A stretch of DNA of 64,000 nucleotides from Haladaptatus salinisoli (GTDB lineage Archaea > Halobacteriota > Halobacteria > Halobacteriales > Haladaptataceae). The position numbers and the translations under genes were made by a program. Of the stretch, positions 15,749 through 23,386 are shown one piece after another. Within the stretch, counting starts at the first letter, position 1, and each line of letters opens with the position of its first letter. The DNA is taken from positions 1,724,823 to 1,788,822 of the forward strand of contig NZ_CP085327.1 of NCBI RefSeq assembly GCF_020614375.1. Reading direction: 5' to 3'. Under the pieces are notes generated by a model. The model saw only the letters and a program-made list of their open reading frames with translations. It was not told where the DNA came from and made no database searches.

Positions 15749-16960
15749 GTGAGTGGTTCCGACTACCTCAAGCGGACGGCGGTAACCCGGCTCGCGGTCG
15801 CGGAGGACGACCGCGAGCGCCTGTTGGCGATGGTGCGCGAGTGGAAGCGGGGGTGTCAGATAGCGGTCAACGCCGCGTGGGGCGTCTGTCACACCCGCAA
15901 CGAGGTGCAGCAACTCGCCTACGACGAACTGCGCGAGCGCACCGACCTCGGGAGCCAACACGCCGTCCTCGCCACCCATCGCGCCGCCGAAGCGATAAAG
16001 CGCACCCTCGACCGCGACGGCGACGAGGCGGCGAAACCGGAGTTCACCAGCCCGAGCGTCGTCTACGACACGCGGACGATGACGCTGTTCGACGACCGAA
16101 GCGTCAGCCTGACGACGACCGGGGAGCGCGTCCACTGCGACCTCGATTTTCCGACCGACGGCTACCAGTCGCGGTATCTAAACGAGGAGTGGGAACCGGC
16201 GAAGAGCGTCCTCCGGTACCGCGACGGCGAGTTCCACCTGCACCTCGGTTTTCGTACGCCCCACCCCGAAATCGAACCGCCGGGCGACGACGCCACCGTC
16301 CTCGGCGTCGCGCTCGGCGTCGAGAATCTGGCCGTGACGAGCACGGCGCGGTTCTTCTCGGGGGGCGAACTGGCGCACCGCCGCCGCGAGTTCGAGGGAT
16401 TACGCGCCGACCTGCGCGAGGCGGGGACGCGGAACGCGCGCCGAACGCTCCGTCGAGCGGGCGACCGCGCCGACAACTTCGCCCGCGACGCGCTCCACGA
16501 GGTCGCGGGCGGCATCATCGAGGAAGCGGAACGACACGGCTGTTCCGTCGTCGCGTTCGGCGAACTCGAAGCCGTCCTCGAGATGCTCTCGGAGGCCGAG
16601 GGGTTCCACTCGTGGGCGTTCGAGCGCCTGTTCGAGTTCGTGGCGTATCGAGCGGCGGAACGGGGAATCACGGTCGTACAGGTGAACCCCGAGTACACGA
16701 GTCAACGCTGTACCGCCTGCGGGTTCACCCACCCGCAGAACCGCGACGTGGAGGACAACCACTTCGAGTGCCTGAAGTGCGGCAACGAGGCCAACGACGA
16801 CTACAACGCGGCGAAGAACGTCGGGTTCCGGTGTATCCGACGCGGTCCGCTCTCCTCGCGGGGCGTCGGCGCGAGGTACTGCGCGCTCAAATCCGGGCGG
16901 GTGACACCGGACGGGGAGTTCGTGCCGAACGCGGAACTCGAAGAAGTGCAAAAAACTTAG
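15749..16960 (+). CDS. TnpB-family protein with degraded RuvC active site (nuclease-dead TnpB homologue)
   Basis: 403 residues from GTG 15749 (the start fits family N-termini; the longer frame overlaps the divergent gene). The full TnpB length is present: wedge/REC region (KRGCQIAVNAAWGVC, SRYLNEEW), RuvC and zinc ribbon (Cys 321, 324, 341, 344). Two of three catalytic acids are gone. RuvC-I reads TVLGVALGVENLAVTST, where active relatives have GVDLGV (residue 188 Ala, codon GCG). RuvC-II reads VAFGELE, where relatives have AFEDLT (residue 271 Gly). RuvC-III keeps Asp351 (NDDYNAAKN). No tnpA partner and no insertion-sequence ends are seen. TnpB is an RNA-guided nuclease; this one should bind but not cut. 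A cupin gene starts 24 bases downstream. Confidence 0.9.
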   Translation: MSGSDYLKRTAVTRLAVAEDDRERLLAMVREWKRGCQIAVNAAWGVCHTRNEVQQLAYDELRERTDLGSQHAVLATHRAAEAIKRTLDRDGDEAAKPEFTSPSVVYDTRTMTLFDDRSVSLTTTGERVHCDLDFPTDGYQSRYLNEEWEPAKSVLRYRDGEFHLHLGFRTPHPEIEPPGDDATVLGVALGVENLAVTSTARFFSGGELAHRRREFEGLRADLREAGTRNARRTLRRAGDRADNFARDALHEVAGGIIEEAERHGCSVVAFGELEAVLEMLSEAEGFHSWAFERLFEFVAYRAAERGITVVQVNPEYTSQRCTACGFTHPQNRDVEDNHFECLKCGNEANDDYNAAKNVGFRCIRRGPLSSRGVGARYCALKSGRVTPDGEFVPNAELEEVQKT

Positions 16961-16984
16961 CCCTCCCCGCTCGAAGCGCCGGGT

Positions 16985-17353
16985 ATGACTGACCCAGACC
17001 CGGTCGTTCGGAAGGCGGACGACGTCGAGTACGAAGCGGTCGGAGCAGCCGAGGGGATGGAGAAGGGCGTCCTCATCGGCGACGAGCAGGGCGCGCCGAA
17101 CTTCGCCATCCGCCGGTTCACGCTCGAACCGGGCGCGGAAGTTCCGGAGCACACCAACGAAGTGGAACACGAACAGTACGTGCTGGAGGGCGAGTACGTG
17201 GTCGGAATCGACGGCGAGGAGTACGAGGTCGAGGCGGGCGATTCGCTGCTCGTTCCCGCCGGCGTCGTCCACTGGTATCGAAACGAGGGCGACGCTCCGG
17301 GTGCGTTTCTCTGCGCCGTGCCGAACGGGGACGACGAGATACGGCTCGTTTAG
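16985..17353 (+). CDS. Cupin-domain protein
   Basis: 122 residues forming a single beta-barrel cupin (about residues 35-110). Motif 1 appears as PGAEVPEHTNEVEHEQYVLEG, giving the metal-binding His, His and Glu-type ligands, with Gly at its end. Motif 2 appears as AGDSLLVPAGVVHWYRN with the last metal His. Small cupins of this kind act as isomerases, dioxygenases or simple ligand-binding proteins; no substrate is inferable. It starts 24 bases after the TnpB-like gene on the same strand and may share its transcript. Its stop overlaps the stop of the convergent small gene. Confidence 0.9.
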   Translation: MTDPDPVVRKADDVEYEAVGAAEGMEKGVLIGDEQGAPNFAIRRFTLEPGAEVPEHTNEVEHEQYVLEGEYVVGIDGEEYEVEAGDSLLVPAGVVHWYRNEGDAPGAFLCAVPNGDDEIRLV

Positions 17354-17526
17354 CGGTGTTCGGAGAGCGAGACGACGGTTTCGATGGACGATTCGACCCA
17401 CGCTTCGTCGTCGCTCGCGTCGCGCATTCGAACCAGCGGTCGTTCGCGGTCCGCTCCGTCTTCGATTTCGAGGACGATTCGGTCGTCGAACCGTTCCGGG
17501 AGTTCTTCTTCGTGCGTGCCTTCCAT
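17350..17526 (-). CDS. Small acidic hypothetical protein
   Basis: 58 residues from ATG 17526 (a GTG three codons upstream is possible). Sequence features: MEGTHEEELPERFDDRIVLE, a predicted beta-hairpin around LVRMRDASDDEAWVESS, and a short ending SLSEHR. Composition and codon use match real haloarchaeal genes, and I believe short proteins like this are widespread in the class, but I cannot name a family. Its stop overlaps the cupin stop (convergent). Function unknown. Confidence 0.65.
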   Translation of the reverse strand: MEGTHEEELPERFDDRIVLEIEDGADRERPLVRMRDASDDEAWVESSIETVVSLSEHR

Positions 17527-17780
17527 GAGTGCCACCTGTCGAACGCTACCGCGCGCTGTCTGCGCTTTCCGAGCGAGCCCGCTTTGTTATGAGCCGATTT
17601 CGGGACGGTAGCGGCGGAATACCGTTTTCTCGCTTTCGTTATCGACGGATTACCGCGATTCAACGGCGGATTTCGGGCCCCGTCGGCGGTGCCTACCGCG
17701 GCCCGGCGGCGGGGCGGAGAAGGCGCCCGACCCTCGTCCGGTTCGAATCCCTGAAATAGCTCCGACGTGTAGCACGCACC

Positions 17781-19835
17781 GTGTCGAAGCAGGCCCAGCA
17801 GGTGGAGACGCTCTTCTGCCACGAGACCGACCGGGGCTACTTGGTCGTCGCGCGGCGGAACGGCCAGCGACAGTTCCGCGCCGTCCTCGAACTGAAGGAG
17901 ACGAGCGCCGGACCGCGACCGGGGCGATATCTCCTGAAGGAAGGGTCGAGCGAGAAACCGCGCAGCCCCGACGAGTTCGTGGAACTGGCGCGAGGAGCGA
18001 ACCGCATCCGCATCTCGCAGCAGACCTCGCCCGAAGCGCGGGAGGAACTGAAGGAGATGCTCGCGGGGTACCAGCTCGACGCGAAGGCGGTTCGAACCTG
18101 CCGGTACTGCGCCAACAGCGGGCGCTACTCGCCCATCAACGGCGAGACGGCCGTCGACGCTGGCGAGGAGTACATCTGCCCCGACTGCGCGACCAAGGAA
18201 TTAGAACGCGAACTCTCGTTCAGAGGCGACCTGACCGGGGCCGCGCAGGACCGACTCGAAGACCTCCTGCTGGAAGTGCAGGATTTGGAGCGAATCACGA
18301 ACCTGCTCAAGGGGCGACTCGACCCCGACCTGACGAAGTTCGACGAGATAAGCGCGAACGTCGAGGACGTGGAGACGGTGCCGGTCGATTCGCTCGACCT
18401 GCACCCCGGCATCCAGAACCTGCTGGAACCACGATTCGACGAACTGCTCCCCGTCCAGAGCCTCGCGGTGCAGAACGGGCTGCTCGACGGCGACGACCAG
18501 CTCGTCGTGAGCGCGACGGCGACCGGGAAGACCCTCGTCGGCGAGATGACGGGCATCGACCGCGTGCTGAACGGACGGGGAAAACTGCTCTTTCTCGTCC
18601 CGCTCGTCGCGCTGGCGAACCAGAAACACGAGGACTTCGAAGAGGAGTACAGCGACCTCGTGAACGTCACCATTCGAGTGGGCGCGAGCAGGGTGCGCGA
18701 CGACGGCAACCGGTTCGACCCGAACGCGGACGTCATCGTCGGCACCTACGAGGGCATCGACCACGCGCTCAGAACCGGGCGCGACCTGGGCGACATCGGC
18801 ACCGTCGTCATCGACGAGGTGCACACCCTCCAGGAACAGGAACGCGGCCACCGCCTCGACGGGCTCATCTCGCGGCTGAAGTACTACTGCGAGGAGCGCG
18901 CGAAACGACGCACGGAGTACGGCGGAGCGCAGTGGGTGTACCTCTCCGCGACGGTCGGCAACCCCCGCGATCTGGCGGGGGCGCTCGAGGCGAACCTCGT
19001 GGAGTTCGAGGAGCGCCCGGTCGCGCTGGAACGCCACGTCACCTTCGCCGACGGGCGCGAGAAGCCGAACATCGAGAACAAACTGGTCAAGCGCGAGTTC
19101 GACCGCGAATCCTCGAAGGGGTATCACGGACAGACCATCATCTTCACCAACTCGCGGCGGCGCTGTCACGAGATTTCGAGGAAGCTGGAGTACAACTCCG
19201 CGCCCTACCACGCCGGACTGGACTACGGGCGGCGCAAGCAGGTCGAGCGCATGTTCGCCGAACAGGAACTCGCGGCGGTCGTCACGACCGCCGCGCTCGC
19301 CGCGGGCGTCGATTTCCCCGCCTCGCAGGTCGTCTTCGACTCGCTGGCGATGGGCATCGAGTGGCTCTCGGTGCAGGAGTTCCACCAGATGCTCGGCCGC
19401 GCCGGGCGGCCCGACTACCACGACCGGGGGAAGGTGTACGTCCTCGTGGAACCCGACGGGAGCTACCACAACAGCATGGAGATGTCGGAGGACGAGGTGG
19501 CGTTCAAACTCCTGAAAGGCGAGATGGAGGACGTTCGCACGCGCTACGACGAGAGCGCCGCCGTCGAGGAGACGCTGGCGAACATCACGGTCGGCGGGAA
19601 GGCCGCCAAGCGCCTGAACGACCGGATGATCGGCGATGTGCCGACGAAGCACGCGCTCGGTAAACTGCTCGAATACGAGTTCATCGACGGCTTCTCGCCG
19701 ACCCGCCTCGGCCGCGTCATCACCACCCACTTCCTCGCGCCGGACGAGGCGTTCAAGATGGTGGACGGGATCCGGAAGGAGAAACACCCGTACCACATCG
19801 TCGCCGACCTCGAACTCCACGGCGAGGACGAGTAG
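17781..19835 (+). CDS. DEAD/DEAH-box superfamily 2 helicase, DUF5814 type
   Basis: 684 residues from a GTG start. The N-terminal 170 residues are the haloarchaeal DUF5814 region with a four-Cys zinc site (CRYCANSGRY..., ICPDC). The helicase core follows: Walker A VSATATGKTL, motif II DEVH, motif III LSATVGN, motif V region VVTTAALAAGVDFPASQVVF, and motif VI FHQMLGRAGRPDY. The core resembles the Hel308/Ski2 group in motif VI and may unwind RNA or DNA using ATP. The short C-terminus has a winged-helix-like ratchet (LGKLLEYEFIDGFSPTRLGR). It stands alone on the plus strand. The substrate is unknown. Confidence 0.9.
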   Translation: MSKQAQQVETLFCHETDRGYLVVARRNGQRQFRAVLELKETSAGPRPGRYLLKEGSSEKPRSPDEFVELARGANRIRISQQTSPEAREELKEMLAGYQLDAKAVRTCRYCANSGRYSPINGETAVDAGEEYICPDCATKELERELSFRGDLTGAAQDRLEDLLLEVQDLERITNLLKGRLDPDLTKFDEISANVEDVETVPVDSLDLHPGIQNLLEPRFDELLPVQSLAVQNGLLDGDDQLVVSATATGKTLVGEMTGIDRVLNGRGKLLFLVPLVALANQKHEDFEEEYSDLVNVTIRVGASRVRDDGNRFDPNADVIVGTYEGIDHALRTGRDLGDIGTVVIDEVHTLQEQERGHRLDGLISRLKYYCEERAKRRTEYGGAQWVYLSATVGNPRDLAGALEANLVEFEERPVALERHVTFADGREKPNIENKLVKREFDRESSKGYHGQTIIFTNSRRRCHEISRKLEYNSAPYHAGLDYGRRKQVERMFAEQELAAVVTTAALAAGVDFPASQVVFDSLAMGIEWLSVQEFHQMLGRAGRPDYHDRGKVYVLVEPDGSYHNSMEMSEDEVAFKLLKGEMEDVRTRYDESAAVEETLANITVGGKAAKRLNDRMIGDVPTKHALGKLLEYEFIDGFSPTRLGRVITTHFLAPDEAFKMVDGIRKEKHPYHIVADLELHGEDE

Positions 19836-19953
19836 GTCACCTGCACGCCCGAAGTCGGCGCTAGTGGAAGTCCGTTGGTCGGCGAACGGTGGACTGCCGC
19901 GGAGGAGAATTCCACCAACAGCGTTAATTAGTGATGTATCCGAGTGACCGACG

Positions 19954-20727
19954 ATGGACTCCAGAGAACAGGTTGACTTTCTCGCTAGCTCGCCAACCCG
20001 TCTCTGTCTCCTCCGAAAACTACGTGACCAACCGTTAGACCCGAGTACGCTCACGACTCGCTGTACGTGTTCACGAGCGACCGTCCATCGGAACTTAGAG
20101 ACAGTACAGCAGTACGGGTGGGTGAAGTCGGTCAATGGTAGCTACGAACTCACCGTAGTGGGTAAACGAATCCTCGACCAGTTCGGCTCGCTCCTCGAAA
20201 CGATTTCCACCGTGAACGCTCACGAGATGTTCTTCCAGCACCTCGGCGATCTCGGTCTCGATATTCCGCTCGCCGGGTTCGACTCCGGTACGGTCGTGAC
20301 CGCGACGCCGGAGAACCCGCACGCACCGCTACAGTATTGCACGACCGAGATCACCGAGCTTTCGAGCGAGCGATACTACGGCGTCTCACCGATAGTGAGC
20401 CCCGAGTTCAACGAATCGACCCAGTCGTTCATCGAAACGGGAACCGAGATAGAACTCATCATCGACGAAACCGTCTGGAGCGTGGCTCAAGCGGCGTACC
20501 CGAACGACATCGCCGAAGCGTTCGAGACCGATCACTTTTCCCTCTACGTGTATCCGGACGACCTCTCGTTCGGCTTCGCCCTCTTCGACGATCGGGTCTT
20601 CGTCGGTGCCCACACCGACAGCGGGCAACTGCAAGCGTGTCTCGATAGCACCGACGAAGAACTGTTCGACTGGGTGGAGGACCAGTACAACCAGTTCCGT
20701 GCGGAGGCGGATCGGGTCGAGCGCTAA
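19954..20727 (+). CDS. Winged-helix transcriptional regulator with FilR1-type sensor domain
   Basis: 257 residues. The N-terminal wHTH (residues about 5-75: VDFLASSPTRLCLLRKLRDQ, CSRATVHRNLETVQQYGWV, ELTVVGKRIL) matches the ArsR/TrmB-like archaeal group. A C-terminal alpha/beta domain follows (VTATPENPHAPLQYCTTEIT, GTEIELIIDETVWSVA, DDLSFGFALFDDRVFVGAH) as in the DUF1724/FilR1 methanogenesis-regulator family, found in many copies in haloarchaea. The ligand is unknown. The nearest possible target is the small leftward gene candidate at 20747-20875, just past its 3' end, with a palindrome at 20937. Confidence 0.88.
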   Translation: MDSREQVDFLASSPTRLCLLRKLRDQPLDPSTLTTRCTCSRATVHRNLETVQQYGWVKSVNGSYELTVVGKRILDQFGSLLETISTVNAHEMFFQHLGDLGLDIPLAGFDSGTVVTATPENPHAPLQYCTTEITELSSERYYGVSPIVSPEFNESTQSFIETGTEIELIIDETVWSVAQAAYPNDIAEAFETDHFSLYVYPDDLSFGFALFDDRVFVGAHTDSGQLQACLDSTDEELFDWVEDQYNQFRAEADRVER

Positions 20728-20746
20728 TCTAACAGAGCGTGAACGT

Positions 20747-20875
20747 CTAGAAACCGCCGGAGGGCCGAAGTAACCATTCACTCACGTAGATGAGCGGTGT
20801 CGAAGGAATGGTGCGGGGCTGGTGATGACGCCAGAACTCCGACATCAGCCACCGTAAGTAGCTGGGACCTTCCAT
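20747..20875 (-). CDS. Candidate 42-residue Trp-rich microprotein
   Basis: From ATG 20875 the frame encodes 42 residues starting MEGPSYLRWLMSEFWRHHQP and ending LLRPSGGF. Three Trp, with Tyr, Phe and Pro, give a composition very unlike the Arg/Ser-rich shadows typical of this genome. On the minus strand TTATAA (around 20904-20909) lies about 30 bases before the ATG, the spacing expected for a leaderless haloarchaeal transcript. No ribosome-binding site is needed in that case. I do not recognise a family. It could still be chance. Confidence 0.35.
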   Translation of the reverse strand: MEGPSYLRWLMSEFWRHHQPRTIPSTPLIYVSEWLLRPSGGF

Positions 20876-20936
20876 CGACAAAATATATTCTCCCAGGTAC
20901 TCCCTTATAATTACCCCGTGATCGATAGTACACGGT

Positions 20937-20952
20937 GTGAACGTTCGTTCAC
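20937..20952. promoter_or_regulatory. Near-palindrome GTGAACG-TT-CGTTCAC
   Basis: A perfect 7-bp inverted repeat with a 2-base centre. It lies about 30 bases upstream of the TATA-like element facing the candidate microprotein gene, a position where archaeal activators bind. The FilR1-type regulator encoded next door is a possible binder, but that is inference. Confidence 0.3.
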
Positions 20953-21154
20953 CCCGTGAAACACGCCGCCGAACGTCGTGCGACGAGTGGAGAAAACGCT
21001 TCGCCAACGTCGCCGCCGACCGGTGCGGGCCTACCGCCGGAAATCGCAAATCGCGTCGAAGCGAGTCCGACGTGGGACGAGACCGACGCGAGGTCGGTGC
21101 CAGCTTCAAATTAAACGAAACGCTTTACAAGGTAAACACGCTATTGCGTTGTAC

Positions 21155-21227
21155 GGGATCGTGGGGTAGCTTGGTATCCTTTCGGCCTTGGGTGCCGATA
21201 ACCCCGGTTCAAATCCGGGCGATCCCA
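21155..21227 (+). tRNA. tRNA-Pro (anticodon TGG)
   Basis: Complete cloverleaf. Acceptor GGGATCG pairs with CGATCCC, discriminator A at 21227, CCA not encoded. The anticodon stem-loop is TCGGC-CTTGGGT-GCCGA with anticodon TGG. The T arm is CCCGG-TTCAAAT-CCGGG. No intron. An AT-richer patch of DNA begins beyond it. Confidence 0.95.
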
Positions 21228-21780
21228 TCCGGTTTTGCACGGTTCGTAGCCAACGCGTTTGGTCACCCGAGCGGCTGTATCGAACGGTGATACGGCCGCC
21301 CTCGACGTGAGGTTCGTCGTACAGTTCCCGGACGATCCGAACGAATCTCCGGATCATTGCACCGGTAGCAAGATGTTCCACCGTGTAGCGGTGTTACCCG
21401 GTGCTATCTGGCTCGGTCCTAACCGCTAGATACTCTTTTCGACGTTCTCTCGGTTCGCGTTTGTACAGAAACGTGCAACTCGGTCTGGGGTATATTCGCC
21501 AGTACGCAGCGGGTGCGTGGGCCGGTGTGATGTCGTGGTCGCGGCGGAATTCATCCGTATTTTGTCAGCACTTCGACTAGATCCTCTGAGCGAGCTAGGC
21601 AACTGGTGCAACTCCTGCTGGTAATCCTGAAAGGATGACGTCCCTCCATTCATCTAGCAGGCGTTTCTATCCGGTTTCAGGAAATGATCTATCAAAAGAT
21701 CTGGTCGGGTATGTGAAGATATATGATCCATTTCCATTCCAAAAGATATAATGAGGGAACGTTTCTAAATCCGATGGAAC
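21228..21780. other. Long gene-free interval after tRNA-Pro
   Basis: 553 bases with no supported gene. Base composition falls steadily toward the right, reaching AT-rich DNA near 21690-21770. Short frames on the minus strand exist, but one reads through the tRNA (giving the usual GFEPG artefact) and the others lack any recognisable pattern. I looked for a repeat of the tRNA 3' end that would mark an integrated element and found none in the next 1.4 kb. Confidence 0.5.
21743..21752 (+). promoter_or_regulatory. TATA box of the Tat-exported protein gene
   Basis: AAGATATAAT is centred about 33 bases before the ATG at 21781, which predicts a leaderless or nearly leaderless mRNA. Confidence 0.5.
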
Positions 21781-22416
21781 ATGAGCGAGAAAAAGCGTGG
21801 ACGGCGACGCTTCCTCCGATCGGCTGCGACCCTTGGAATCGGGGTTGCCGGTGGAATCGCCGCGACTGGGACAGCAGCAGCTAACTCGGATGAAATACGG
21901 GTGTATTCCAACAGCAATTACTGGGAATATCAGGTGCACACTACCACAGGCTACGACGACCTAAAAAGGGGTTCAGAGGCTGAGCAACACGACACATTCC
22001 CAGGCTCTGGAGATGACTTTGTAGCTGGGGAGGTTAGTGACGGAGGAGTAGACAACTTCTGGATGGATTCTGGCGATTCGATCACTCAGATTAATGTCAC
22101 CTATAACGATTATGGATGGATAAAGATCAGCGAAGAAACAGCAAATATGAAAACGGCAGTTAAAGTGGATAGAGACGAGAACCCGGACTGGCCCGGGTAT
22201 AATTACACCATTGACATCAGCGGGCAGGTGCAACCTCATGATGAGTATTTCGATTACGGTCAAGACGAGATTCGGAATGGTGACGCTGGTCCATTCGTAG
22301 GTACTATTGACCCCGGCGATGTGGACGCAGTCTGGAAAACGGGAGTTCCTACGCGCGTATTTATTGAAGATCCAAACTCTCCCGGCCTTGGGCTGACCAT
22401 CACTCTCCCGAGTTGA
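21781..22416 (+). CDS. Tat-exported hypothetical protein in an AT-richer patch
   Basis: 211 residues. The signal peptide is clear: GRRRFLRSAATLGIGVAGGI with a twin-arginine motif, followed by a TAAAN-type cleavage region near residue 35, so it is secreted. The mature part is beta-rich with many Asp, Gly, Tyr, Trp and Asn (VYSNSNYWEYQVHT; ITQINVTYNDYGWIKIS). A repeated theme of extended strands ends in GLGLTITLPS. No family is recognised. Codon use and G+C are clearly lower than in neighbouring genes, suggesting recent acquisition. It stands alone about 550 bases after tRNA-Pro. Could be a surface or toxin-like protein; no evidence decides. Confidence 0.8.
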   Translation: MSEKKRGRRRFLRSAATLGIGVAGGIAATGTAAANSDEIRVYSNSNYWEYQVHTTTGYDDLKRGSEAEQHDTFPGSGDDFVAGEVSDGGVDNFWMDSGDSITQINVTYNDYGWIKISEETANMKTAVKVDRDENPDWPGYNYTIDISGQVQPHDEYFDYGQDEIRNGDAGPFVGTIDPGDVDAVWKTGVPTRVFIEDPNSPGLGLTITLPS

Positions 22417-22550
22417 TCGTGTTTTTATAATTTCCGCATAGGGCGTGTACGAACGCGCAAAGAAGGCTCTTTAGCGGACCGCAGAAGCCGGGGTAGCGGT
22501 CCTAGTACCGATTTAGCACTCCTCGTCGAGGCCCCTAATCAGTATGCTCG

Positions 22551-22781
22551 CTACTCCGCTTGCCGGCTCGGATCGTCGGATTCAACGCTCTCGTCGTGCC
22601 CGTCGGCCTGCTCCGACGCCGCGTCTTCGCGGCGTCCCTGCGTCGCCTTCGATTTGAGCTTTCGTTTGACGAGGTAGTAGCCGCCGACGGACCCGGCGCC
22701 GAACACCACGGCACCGGGCTTGCCGAACCGCCGGTAGCCGAACTTCGCCGCCTTCTTGCCGACCGTCAGTGGTCCCAGCAT
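22551..22781 (-). CDS. Small hypothetical protein with one hydrophobic segment
   Basis: 76 residues. The N-terminal half (MLGPLTVGKKAAKFGYRRFG, then a Gly/Val-rich stretch to YYLVKRKLKSKA) looks like a single membrane-associated helix after a basic start. The C-terminal 30 residues are polar and acidic and probably disordered. I recall similar short proteins in other haloarchaea, but no name. It is divergent from the wHTH gene. Confidence 0.6.
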   Translation of the reverse strand: MLGPLTVGKKAAKFGYRRFGKPGAVVFGAGSVGGYYLVKRKLKSKATQGRREDAASEQADGHDESVESDDPSRQAE

Positions 22782-22882
22782 ACCTTACGATGGGGCCTCC
22801 GACGCCGAAGGTAACGGGGTTGTGCACGCAAGTCGTTTATCCGCTGACCACCCTAGCGGTGCGGACATATCTTCCGTTCGAT

Positions 22883-22892
22883 TTAATATTTG
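22883..22892 (+). promoter_or_regulatory. TATA box of the small wHTH gene
   Basis: TTAATATTTG, within AT-rich surroundings, is centred about 28 bases before ATG 22916 and fits a leaderless start. It supports 22916 over an upstream in-frame ATG at 22769. Confidence 0.5.
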
Positions 22893-22915
22893 TTACTGCA
22901 TATACGAGGGCGAGC

Positions 22916-23338
22916 ATGAGACTCGTTGGACGCCGATCGGTGGCCGGCAGTAAACTCATCGAGCGGTTACGCCGCGCGATTTCGCGGGTGAACGCCGGAA
23001 TCGTCGGCGCGAAATCGGCACCGGCGGGACACGGAGAACGCGACGCGAGCGAGTCCGCTGGCGGTCGGTCGATGGCCGACTTCGCGCTGGAGACGGGCGT
23101 CACGCCGGAGGAGTACGTCGTGAGCCTGCTCGAAGAGCGCGGTGGCAACCAGCGCCAGCAGGCGATACTCGCCGAGACGGGGTTGAATCGGTCGAGCGTC
23201 AGTCGGCTCCTCCGCGAGATGGAAGCGAACGGGCGGATACGTCGCGTCAGACTCGGCGCGGAGAACCACGTGTACCTGCCGGACGCCGCGCCCGACCTCG
23301 CCGGCCCGGAAGACCCCGCATCGACGGCAGATATCTGA
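22916..23338 (+). CDS. Small winged-helix (MarR/TrmB-like) regulator upstream of mcm
   Basis: 140 residues from ATG 22916; the longer open frame is discarded because the TATA box lies inside it. The last 80 residues are a wHTH: TPEEYVVSLLEERGGNQRQQ, then recognition helix NRSSVSRLLREMEANGRIRR and wing LGAENHVYLPD. The N-terminal 50 residues are basic and not globular, and could touch DNA or membrane. It precedes mcm by 48 bases on the same strand, so it may be co-transcribed with or act on the replication helicase gene. No ligand-binding domain is present. Confidence 0.8.
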   Translation: MRLVGRRSVAGSKLIERLRRAISRVNAGIVGAKSAPAGHGERDASESAGGRSMADFALETGVTPEEYVVSLLEERGGNQRQQAILAETGLNRSSVSRLLREMEANGRIRRVRLGAENHVYLPDAAPDLAGPEDPASTADI

Positions 23339-23386
23339 CACGACTTTGCGAAACTTCTTACGTAATCGAGCACCAATGGATACTGA

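Larger units (their letters stand above)
20728..21154. other. Intergenic interval before tRNA-Pro
   Basis: 427 bases holding no confident gene. It contains a candidate 42-residue leftward ORF (20747-20875), two AT-rich TATA-like elements (20881-20892 and 20904-20912) and an inverted repeat at 20937-20952. The 200 bases directly before tRNA-Pro show no reading frame that I trust. Confidence 0.5.

Noticed and set aside
16961-17000. Guide-RNA scaffold or insertion-sequence right end behind the TnpB-like gene
   Set aside because: Only 24 bases separate it from the cupin start; I see no convincing hairpin series or flanking repeat, so no ncRNA feature is claimed.
21106-21381. Minus-strand open frame of 91 codons across tRNA-Pro
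   Set aside because: It reads through the tRNA gene and shows the GFEPG artefact typical of translated antisense tRNA.
21228-22560. Integrated genetic element bounded by a copy of the tRNA-Pro 3' end
   Set aside because: No second copy of the tRNA end and no integrase found in the following 1.4 kb.
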